From: Pseudomonas sp. ERMR1:02
GTDB lineage: Bacteria; Pseudomonadota; Gammaproteobacteria; Pseudomonadales; Pseudomonadaceae
Length of the DNA: 64,000 nt
Reading direction: 5' to 3'
Assembly: GCF_002277815.1 (NCBI RefSeq)
Contig: NZ_NKJI01000010.1
Span: forward strand, 62,001 to 126,000
Shown here: in pieces, positions 38,400 through 46,185 of the stretch
Layout of the letters: the number at the start of each line of letters is the position of its first letter
Position numbering within the stretch: position 1 is the first letter of the stretch
Translations under genes and position numbers: made by a program
Notes under the pieces: generated by a model
The model's database searches: none
Seen by the model: only the letters and a program-made list of their open reading frames with translations
Told to the model about the DNA's origin: nothing

Positions 38400-38700
38400 G
38401 CCTCGCGCGCTTTTGATCTGGCTTTTGATCTGGCTTTTGATTTCTTGCCCCATCGAGAGGCCGAGCGCAGGTTCTGCGCAGTGGGCAACCCGGCATGGAT
38501 GCCGGGTTAGCCGCGCACGGCCATGGATGGCCGATCGCGGCGGGCCCACGGAGCAGGACCGGAGCGAGGGCATGCCGAGCCGCAGCGAGGCACCGAACGA
38601 AAGGGGCAAGAGCCCTTGGTTACTTGGGGCTTCTCCAAGTGACTCGCCGTAAGGGCGAAACCGCCAGCCGCCGTTACCGCAGAAACGGATGTGTACCCCA
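38400..38700. repeat. Intergenic repeat-like block with 12-base tandem repeat
   Basis: Starts with three tandem copies of GCTTTTGATCTG (38409-38444, the third with TTC). It continues into GC-rich sequence that includes GGCATGCCGAGCCGCAGCGA and TTACCGCAGAAACGGATGTG. From memory this block recurs in other Pseudomonas genomes and is often mis-annotated as short proteins. Short frames through it have no ribosome sites, and I annotate no gene here. Confidence 0.5.
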
Positions 38701-38732
38701 TCCAAATCCAGATCCAGAATATTGGTCGGACA

Positions 38733-38760
38733 TAAAAAAGCCGATCCCAAAGGACCGGCT
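38733..38760 (-). terminator. Terminator of the acyl ligase operon
   Basis: On the minus strand AGCCGGTCC, TTTG and GGATCGGCT pair with one mismatch and are followed by six T residues. It lies 22 bases after the acyl ligase stop. Confidence 0.8.
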
Positions 38761-38781
38761 CAGTCACAGCAACCTGAAACC

Positions 38782-40477
38782 CTACTCGAAAACCACCTTG
38801 CAGCCCATCTCATCCCACGCTTCAATCTGGTTCTGATAACGGTCCTCAATCAGATTGCGCCGAATCTTCAGCGTCGGCGTCAACAGCGCATTAGCGACAG
38901 TCCAAGGCTCAGCGACAACCACCAGACACCCCAGTTGCTCGTGGGACTCAAACTGCGCATTGACCTGCGCCAGGAACACCTCAAGCTCCGTGGCAACCTT
39001 GTCACGCTCCTCGGCGGTGGCCAGCGCCGCGCGAGTATCAGGCGACACATTGATCAACGCCAACGGCTGCGCCAGACCGACACCGGTCACACAGGATGCC
39101 TCGACCCACGGATGATTGCCCAGCTTGGCCTCGATAGGCACCGGCGCGACGTACTTGCCCTTGGCAGTCTTGAACAACTCCTTGACCCGCCCGGTAATAC
39201 GCAGTCTCCCTTGCTCGTCCAATTCCCCACGGTCACCGGTGCAGAACATCCCGTCGGCGGTGTAACTCTCGGCAGTCAATTCAGGTCGCTTGTAATAGCC
39301 CAGCATCTGCGCCGGACTTTTCACCAGAATTTCGTTGTTGTCGCCGATACGGCATTCAACACCCGGAATCGCCGCGCCAACGTAGCCGACACGGACGGCA
39401 CCCGGCAGGCTGAAGTTCGAAATGCCGAAGTTCTCCGACATGCCATAGCCTTCAAGCAGTTCAAGACCCAACTCGCGATACCACTCCATCACTTTGACCG
39501 GCAAAGGCGCGGAACCGGACAGGCCGGTATGCACGTGGTCAAGCCCCAGGGCCGAGAGAATCTGCGCCTTCATCTGCTTGCCTTCCACCGGATCGGCGAA
39601 GACGGCCGCCTGTTTGGCTGGATCGATCCGCTCGTTGATGCCCTGATAGAACTTGCCCCACAGGCGCGGCATGGACAGGAAGATGGTCGGACGTGCACGA
39701 CGCAGGTCGGCGCTGAAAGTTTCCAGCCCCAGATTGAAGAACACCCGGCAACCACTGAACAGCGACATCGCCTCCACCACCGCCCGCTCGGCGGTATGCG
39801 CCAGTGGCAGGTAGGAAAGCAAACGGTCGCTGCTGCTGGTGCCCCGGCCATTGTTATACATGCAGCCGGTCACCGCCGGTGCTGTGTACATGGCACCGAA
39901 GCTGTGCATCACACCCTTGGATCGCCGGTGCTGCCCGAGGTGTAGATGATGGTGGCGAGTTCTTCCGGGGCTGGTTCGACCACTGCTTGCAGCGTCGCGG
40001 TACGGGCGATGATGTGTTCCCATGACTCGCCCTTGCCGCAACCGGACATTGGCAAGTCAATCAATGCCAGGCCTTGCGGAATCGCGGCACAAACGGCGTT
40101 CCAGCCAGCAGCATCACCCTCCAGACGACCGACGAAAAGCAGCCGTATCTCGGCATGCTGCAGCACGTAGCGCACCGTATCGCTGTTGGCGGTCGTGTAC
40201 AGCGGGACGCTGACATGCCCGGCCATCCAGATCGCGAGATCGGCGATGATCCAGTGAGCTGTGTTTTGCCGAAGATGCCGATGGACGATCTCGCCGGCAA
40301 GTCGAGAGACAACAGGTGAGCGGCCATGCGCCGCGCCTGGTCACCCACTTCACGCCAGCTGTAGTCTTGCACGCTGCCATCGGGCAAGGGCTGAGTCAGG
40401 TAAATCGAATCGGGGGTGCTGTGCTCCCAGTGAAGGAAGCGATGCAACAGTGTGGCGTGCTTATTGTTGTTGTTCAT
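38782..40477 (-). CDS. AMP-forming long-chain acyl-CoA ligase (two frameshifts)
   Basis: Restoring one base near 40267 (A-run) and one near 39919 gives about 565 residues. The adenylate-forming motifs are IIYTSGSTG (P-loop), LSYLPLAHTAERAV, LLEGYGMSE and the hinge GRVKELFKTAKGKY. The type is FAA1-like long-chain acyl-CoA synthetase: it activates a carboxylic acid with ATP and CoA. ATG 40477 has AGGA upstream. It is the last gene of a leftward operon with a thiolase-like protein, an MFE-2-like enzyme and two acyl-CoA dehydrogenases, so it probably starts substrate breakdown. Confidence 0.86.
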
Positions 40478-40547
40478 GGCAGATCCTGCAGCTGTAGGGT
40501 GGTGTTCCACCTATTGAATTTATTCTGTTCCCGACCCGCTTCGCGGC

Positions 40548-41653
40548 TCAATCGCGCTGATAAAGGGTGGTCGTCACCGTGCCGTCGGCGCCTGTCTGAT
40601 GCTGAAGCGCCAGTTGCGCATCGACGACCTGACGTCGGCCGGCACTGCCACGCAGGTGATGCACCAGTTCGATACATTGTGCCAAGTTGCTCGCCGTTGA
40701 CGCCTGGCCCAAGGTCAGCAGGCCACCGGATGGATTGACGACCAGATTACCACCGTAGGTGTTGTCGCCATCTTCAACCATTTTCTCACCACTGCCTTCC
40801 GGACAGAAACCCAGCGCCTCGTAGAGTAGCAACTCGCTGATGGTGCTGATGTCGTGCAGTTCGCACACGGCAACCTCCTGCGGCCCCCTGCCCGCTTGCT
40901 CATACAGCTCTCGGGCGGCGGCGACGTTGACGTCATAGTCTATGCCTGCAAAGGTCGAACCCTGATTCGCATTGCTCACCTGCTGCGGTGACACACACGC
41001 CTGGGCGGCAATGCGCACCATCTGACTGCTGGCGTGGCGCCAGGCAAATTCACTGGAACACAGCAATACCGCTGCGACACCCGAGCTGGCCCAGGCAAAC
41101 TGAGGATGGGTGAGCGGTTCGGCGATCATCTCGGCTTCCAGTACCTGCTCAAGCGTCAACGCGCGGTTGAACGCGGCCAGGGAATTGAGCGCGGCATGCT
41201 GGCGCGCCTTGACGGCAATCATGGCGAAGGTCTCTGGTCGGGTCTGGTAACGCGCCATGTAGTCTTGCGCCAAGGTACCGAGACGCTCTAACGCCTGGCC
41301 TGGCGCCGATATTGCAGCGCCACCCTGAACGCCCAGCACCAGAATGCTTTCCGCTTGCCCCAGGATGATCGCCTGACAGGCGCGAGCAAATAAAGCGCTG
41401 CCATCCACGCCATCCTCCGGAAGAGGTAGAGGGGTGCTTGCGCCAACCCCACTCGTTGCAAAGCACGCTGCAAAGTCGCGCCATCCATCATGGCCGAAAC
41501 GGCGTAGACCGTTGCGATGTTGCTCGCGGACAAGCCGGCATCGGTGAGCGCCTGGCGTATCGTACCGCTGACCGAAACCACCGGATCGGGTCCCAGTCCG
41601 GTCGTACGCAAGGGCGACATACCTACGCCAATCACATTGACGCAACGTTGCAT
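40548..41653 (-). CDS. Thiolase-like protein lacking catalytic residues (one frameshift)
   Basis: With one base restored near 41420 this is a 368-residue SCP-x-type thiolase homologue. It starts MQRCVNVIGVGMSPLRT and keeps the fold motifs CELHDISTISELLLYE, GFCPEGSGEKMVEDGDNTYG and NPSGGLLTLGQ. Where the paralogue at 30189 has NNNCGSGSS, this protein reads FPEDGVDGS without a Cys, and GHPLGATG is replaced by GQASTAS without the His. It is probably non-catalytic, perhaps a structural or substrate-binding partner of another thiolase. The frameshift lies only a few codons upstream of the lost Cys, but the lost His region is far from any frameshift. Confidence 0.82.
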
Positions 41654-41716
41654 CGTGCACTCCTGAATTTGAAAACTGCCGCTTCCCGTTCATGGAAGCG
41701 GCAGGTGGCCAGGCAA

Positions 41717-43534
41717 TCAGGCCGGCACGGACTCGAACAATTCGACCGCGCCATTTTTCAATACAACGACGTCACGCTCGACCGCACGCATCTCGACGAT
41801 GATGCGGGTCGGCGACTCACGCCACATGCGGGTTTCCAGGGTATCGCCCGGCATCACGATGGACGCGAAACGTGCACGCACGCTCTTGAACAAACGCGAA
41901 TCGTTGCCGCAGAACGCCTTGATCACATGGCGGCCGAGGTAGCCGAAGGTGCACAGACCATGCAGGAACGGTTTCTCGTAGCCAGCGTTGGCGGCGTAGT
42001 CCGGATCGACGTGCATCGGATTCCAGTCACCGCACAGGCGATACAGCAGGGCCTGGTTGACTTCGGTCTTGTCAGCCAGAATCGCATCGGGCTGACGATC
42101 CGGCGCTACGTTGATCTCTTCGCTCGGCACTCGCTGCAGACCCGCACCCGGCACGCCTGGGTAGAAGCCCGTCACTTCGTTGTAGAACAGCGGAGTGCCG
42201 TGCTCGTCGGTGGTCTCGATGGCCAGGATGGTCACGGTGCTCTTGCCTTTGTCGATCGCCGACTTCAAGCGCATGGTGTGCTTGAGCTTGGCTTTAGGCG
42301 GCAACGGGCGATACATCACAGTGTATTGTTCGCCGTGCAGGCCTTTGGCGAATGGCACATTGAGCCCTTCCAGCTGCGGCTCGCCGGATTTGGCGGCACG
42401 CAGGAAGACTTCGGTCGCAGGCAATACAGCCATGGTTGGCAGTACGCGGAAATCGTCGCCGAGGAACTCGTTGACGTACTTCAGCTCATCGCGGTCCAGT
42501 GGGTCTTTTGCGGCACCGACGGCCAACGCATAGAGCGCGGCATCGTTCTGGTCGTATTCGGTTTCCAAGTGGGAGACGGCGTTGCCCGCCACTTCCATAT
42601 CGATAAACGCGTTGCCGCCCTTGGCCGGCGAATCCATGCGGGCGAAGATTTCTTTCAGGCCATCGGCGCCGTCGGTGTAATGCACGCTGTGATCGTCAAA
42701 TGCAGTGATGCGCTCCCAGTTGTCGCGTACCAGCTCCGGGCTCAGAGTATTGGTGTGCAGCATCCGGCCCTGGGAACGTTCCCAACGGTATTTGGCATGG
42801 AACCCGCCACCGACTTCGAACAGGCCACCGGTGTCAGCACACTCTTCGCTGCACAGCCAACCCACCAGCGGCGCACAGTCTTCGACTTTGATTTTGTCGT
42901 GCAGCTCCTGGGGGAACAGACCGCTGGCAATAACCATGCGCGACGCCGCCACCGGTGCGATGGTGTTGACGCGGATGTTCTTGCTCGCGCCTTCGATGGC
43001 CAGCGAGTTGGCGAAACCGATCAGGCCCGACTTGGCAGTGGAATAGTTGCACTGGCCGAAATTGCCGAAGATGCCGGCGCCGGACGCGGTCATCACGATG
43101 CGGCCGTAGCCTTTTTCGCGCATGATCGGCCACACGGCGTGGGTCAGGCGGAAAGCGCCCTTGACGTGAACGTCCTGGATCAAGTCCCACTGTTCTTCGG
43201 TCATCTTGTGGAACGAACTGTCGCGCAAAACGCCGGCATTGTTGATGAGGATATCGACCGTGCCGAAGACCTCCAGCGCGGTGGCGACAATTTTTTCGCC
43301 CTCGGTTACCGAGTTGTAGTCAGCGACTGCCTCGCCTCCCATGGCGATGATTTCCGCTACCACGGCATCGGCGGCGGAACTTGAGCTACCCAGGCCTTCG
43401 GTGCTGACGCCCAGGTCGTTGACCACGACTTTGGCGCCTCGGGAACCCAGCAGCAAGGCGTGGGCGCGTCCCAGGCCGTTGCCGGCGCCGGTGACGATGG
43501 CGACTTTGCCGTCAAAGCGAATTTCTTGAGACAC
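41717..43534 (-). CDS. MFE-2-like fusion: 3-hydroxyacyl-CoA dehydrogenase + enoyl-CoA hydratase 2
   Basis: A 605-residue fusion. Residues 1-300 are an SDR (VTGAGNGLGRAHA, VDILINNAGVLRD, catalytic YSTAK) of the type found in eukaryotic peroxisomal multifunctional enzyme 2. Residues 320-605 are a double-hotdog hydratase 2, with the catalytic YRLCGDWNPMHVDPDYA near residue 500 and FLHGLCTFGYLGRHV after it. In MFE-2 these modules hydrate a trans-2-enoyl-CoA to the (3R)-hydroxy form and oxidise it, often for branched or sterol-derived chains. No SCP-2 module is attached. The frame is intact, unlike several neighbours. Confidence 0.88.
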   Translation of the reverse strand: MSQEIRFDGKVAIVTGAGNGLGRAHALLLGSRGAKVVVNDLGVSTEGLGSSSSAADAVVAEIIAMGGEAVADYNSVTEGEKIVATALEVFGTVDILINNAGVLRDSSFHKMTEEQWDLIQDVHVKGAFRLTHAVWPIMREKGYGRIVMTASGAGIFGNFGQCNYSTAKSGLIGFANSLAIEGASKNIRVNTIAPVAASRMVIASGLFPQELHDKIKVEDCAPLVGWLCSEECADTGGLFEVGGGFHAKYRWERSQGRMLHTNTLSPELVRDNWERITAFDDHSVHYTDGADGLKEIFARMDSPAKGGNAFIDMEVAGNAVSHLETEYDQNDAALYALAVGAAKDPLDRDELKYVNEFLGDDFRVLPTMAVLPATEVFLRAAKSGEPQLEGLNVPFAKGLHGEQYTVMYRPLPPKAKLKHTMRLKSAIDKGKSTVTILAIETTDEHGTPLFYNEVTGFYPGVPGAGLQRVPSEEINVAPDRQPDAILADKTEVNQALLYRLCGDWNPMHVDPDYAANAGYEKPFLHGLCTFGYLGRHVIKAFCGNDSRLFKSVRARFASIVMPGDTLETRMWRESPTRIIVEMRAVERDVVVLKNGAVELFESVPA

Positions 43535-43556
43535 GTTTGCTCTCCTATGGTCGCGC

Positions 43557-44705
43557 TCACAACGTGCGAGCGATGATTTCCTTCATGATTTCGTTGGTCC
43601 CGCCCCAAATCCGGTTGCCACGGGTGTCCAGGTACAACCTAGCGATCGGGTATTCGGTCATGTAGCCGTTGCCGCCATGCAGTTGCAGGCAGGCATCGAC
43701 CACGCGGCTGCTGAGTTCGGCGGTCCAGTACTTGGCCACCGCCGCCGCCTCGGCCGTCAGTTCACCGCGCAGCAGCAACTCCATGCAGCTGTCGACCCAT
43801 GAACGGCCGATCTGAATTTCGGTCTTGAGCTGCGCCAGGGTGAAACGCGAGTTCTGGAAGTCCAGCACCGGCTTGCCAAAGACGATGCGCGTACGGGTGT
43901 ACTCGATGGTGTGATTCAGTGCGGCCTCGGCCTGGGTCTGAAAGCCCACGGCGCCGATGATCCGTTCCCAAGCCAGATCGTGCATGAGCTGAAAGAAGCC
44001 CTGCCCTGGCACCCCACCCAGCACGTTCTCGACGGGCACGCGGCAATCGTCGAAGAACAGCATGCTGGTGTCCTGGGCGTGCAAACCGATCTTTTCCAGC
44101 GGTTGCGAACGGGCGAATCCCTCGCGTTCTTTCTCGACGATGATCAGCGAGATGTCCTTGGCGCTGCCGCTGTTGCCGGTCTTGCACACGACAATCGCAA
44201 AATCGCAGGAGGTACCGTTGGAAATGAACGTCTTGGAACCGTTGAGGACGAAGTGCTCGCCATCCAGCGCGGCACGGGTGCGCACCGCTTGCAGGTCCGA
44301 ACCGGTATTGGGTTCGGTCATGGCGATGGCGCCCACCGCCTCGCCTGCGATCATCTTCGGCAGCCAGGTCTGCTTTTGTGCTTGTGTGCCGTAGTTGAGG
44401 ATGTAGTACGCCACCAGGCCGTGCACGCCGAAGCCCATCAGGCCCGTGGCACCGATGCGCATGAATTCCTCGGAGAAAACCATATCAAACAGCCGGTCGG
44501 CGCCAGGTCCGCCATATTCCTCCGGCATGGAGGGCAGCAACATGCCCAGCTCGCCAGCCTTGCGCCACACTTCACGGGGTACGCATTTGTCCTTCTCCCA
44601 CTGGGCGTGAAAAGGCGCGACTTCCTCTTCCAGAAAACGCTTGCAGGCGCGACGAAATTCTTCGTGCTCGGTGCTGAACAATGTACGGGGGATCAGGTAT
44701 TCCAT
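43557..44705 (-). CDS. Acyl-CoA dehydrogenase, copy 1
   Basis: A 382-residue FAD-dependent acyl-CoA dehydrogenase starting at ATG 44705 behind GAGGA. The flavin/acyl-binding block is IAMTEPNTGSDLQAVRTRAA, the core has NGSKTFISNG, and the C-terminus carries LQLHGGNGYMTEYPIARLYL and RIWGGTNEIMKEIIARTL. It introduces the 2,3-double bond that starts each beta-oxidation round. It is a close paralogue of the genes at 44729 and 49212 and shares an operon with the MFE-2-like enzyme. Confidence 0.9.
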   Translation of the reverse strand: MEYLIPRTLFSTEHEEFRRACKRFLEEEVAPFHAQWEKDKCVPREVWRKAGELGMLLPSMPEEYGGPGADRLFDMVFSEEFMRIGATGLMGFGVHGLVAYYILNYGTQAQKQTWLPKMIAGEAVGAIAMTEPNTGSDLQAVRTRAALDGEHFVLNGSKTFISNGTSCDFAIVVCKTGNSGSAKDISLIIVEKEREGFARSQPLEKIGLHAQDTSMLFFDDCRVPVENVLGGVPGQGFFQLMHDLAWERIIGAVGFQTQAEAALNHTIEYTRTRIVFGKPVLDFQNSRFTLAQLKTEIQIGRSWVDSCMELLLRGELTAEAAAVAKYWTAELSSRVVDACLQLHGGNGYMTEYPIARLYLDTRGNRIWGGTNEIMKEIIARTL

Positions 44706-44728
44706 TGGGTAGTCCTCTGCAACCGGGA

Positions 44729-45874
44729 TCAGAGCGTGCGCCCGACCAGATCTTTCATGATGTCGTTGGCGCCGCCGGCGATGCGCAGGACGCGGTGATC
44801 GAGGTAGTGCCGGGCAACCGGGTACTCGAGCATGTAGCCGTTGCCACCGTGCAGCTGGACGCATTCGTCCACCACCTTGGTGTACAGGTCCGAGCACCAC
44901 AATTTGGCGGAGGCTGCCGCCTCGGGGCTGAGGGTCCGGGCCAGGCACTGTTCCATGCAGCGGTCGACGTAGTTCTGCGATACCGCCAATTGCATCTTCA
45001 GGTCGGCCAATTTGAAGCGGGTGTTCTGGAAGGCGAAGATCGGCTTGCCGAATACGGTGCGGCCCTTGGTGTACTCAAGCGTGCTTTCGAGCACCGCCTT
45101 GGCGCCGGCGACGCTGCTGATCGCAATGGACAACCGCTCCCAGGCCAATTCCTTCATCAGCTGGATGAAGCCCTGCCCGGCCACGCCACCGATCAGGTTT
45201 TCCTTCGGCACCCGGACGTTATCGAAGAACAGCATGGTGGTGTCTTGCGCGTGCAGGCCCACTTTGCGCAATGGTTGGGACTTGCTGAAACCAATACGGT
45301 CGGCTTCGACCAGAATCAGCGAAATGTCCTGGGCGCCCTTGCCCGTGTTACCGGTTTTGGCGACCACTACCACGACATCGCAATTGGTGCCGTTGGAGAT
45401 GAAGGTCTTGGAGCCATTGATGACGTATTCATCACCCTCAAGCACGGCGCGGGTCTTGACCGCTTGCAGGTCGGAGCCGGTATCGGGCTCGGTCATCGCC
45501 ACCGCGCCAATGGCCTCTCCTGCTGCCATCTTGGGCAGCCAGGTCTGCTTTTGCAGTTCACTGCCGAAATTCACCAGGTAGCCGGCGACGATGTCATGCA
45601 CCCCGAACCCGATCAGGCCGGATGCCTGGCCTGCACGGTAGATTTCCTCAGTGGCAATCATCGAGAAACGGCGATCCAGCCCCAGCCCGCCATAGGTCTG
45701 CGGCGTGGTCGCATTGAGCATGCCCAGCGCGCCCGCCTTCTCCCAGATAGACCGGGGGACGCGATGATCGGCTTCCCACTGTTCGAGGCAGGGAGCACAT
45801 TCCTCTGCCAGGAAGCGCCGCACGCTGCGGCGAAACTCCTCGTGCTCTTGATCAAACAGGCTGCGCGCAATCAT
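44729..45874 (-). CDS. Acyl-CoA dehydrogenase, copy 2
   Basis: 381 residues, same family and same motif order as copy 1 (VAMTEPDTGSDLQAVKTRAV, NGSKTFISNGTNCD, LHGGNGYMLEYPVARHYLD). It is closer in sequence to copy 3 at 49212 than to copy 1. It is the first gene of the leftward operon ending with the acyl ligase; the ATG follows GGAGAG. Tandem acyl-CoA dehydrogenases may form mixed tetramers, as known for steroid-degradation FadE pairs, or serve different chain lengths; the sequence does not decide. Confidence 0.9.
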   Translation of the reverse strand: MIARSLFDQEHEEFRRSVRRFLAEECAPCLEQWEADHRVPRSIWEKAGALGMLNATTPQTYGGLGLDRRFSMIATEEIYRAGQASGLIGFGVHDIVAGYLVNFGSELQKQTWLPKMAAGEAIGAVAMTEPDTGSDLQAVKTRAVLEGDEYVINGSKTFISNGTNCDVVVVVAKTGNTGKGAQDISLILVEADRIGFSKSQPLRKVGLHAQDTTMLFFDNVRVPKENLIGGVAGQGFIQLMKELAWERLSIAISSVAGAKAVLESTLEYTKGRTVFGKPIFAFQNTRFKLADLKMQLAVSQNYVDRCMEQCLARTLSPEAAASAKLWCSDLYTKVVDECVQLHGGNGYMLEYPVARHYLDHRVLRIAGGANDIMKDLVGRTL

Positions 45875-45957
45875 GGGGTGGTTCTCTCCTTCGGTCGTCG
45901 GTCTGCCACCTTTGTAGGGGCTCTGAATCGATCATAGGAGGAGGTGTTGCAGATCCG

Positions 45958-45972
45958 CCCCTCGGGGAGGGG
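45958..45972. repeat. C-run/G-run hairpin
   Basis: CCCCTC, GGG, GAGGGG upstream of the acyl-CoA dehydrogenase operon. Confidence 0.5.
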
Positions 45973-46061
45973 GGATTTGTGTATTCGAAAAACAAAGCAA
46001 AGGCGAAATTAAACTGTGGCGAGGGAGCTTGCTCCGCTGGGGCGCGAAGCGGCCTCTCTCT

Positions 46062-46163
46062 GATCGTTCCCACGCTCTGCGTGGGAACGCCTCAAGGGAC
46101 GCTCCGCGTCCAGTGACGCGGAGCGTCACGGGCTGCATTCCCACGCAGAGCGTGGGAACGATC
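46062..46163. repeat. Palindromic repeat, GATCGTTCCCACGC type
   Basis: Second copy of the element at 27456: outer arms GATCGTTCCCACGCTCTGCG and its inverted copy, inner pair around GACGCGGAGCGTC. It lies between the regulator gene and the acyl-CoA dehydrogenase operon, 23 bases after the end of the regulator. Confidence 0.85.
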
Positions 46164-46185
46164 AACAGGGGGGGTTACGTCGTGC

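Noticed and set aside
38409..38444. CRISPR-like array
   Set aside because: Three adjacent 12-base units with no spacers and no cas genes; it is a simple tandem repeat.
41438..43384. 648-residue open frame on the plus strand opposite the MFE-2-like gene
   Set aside because: It is a shadow of the conserved minus-strand gene, with His/Gln/Arg-rich low-information sequence and no domain.
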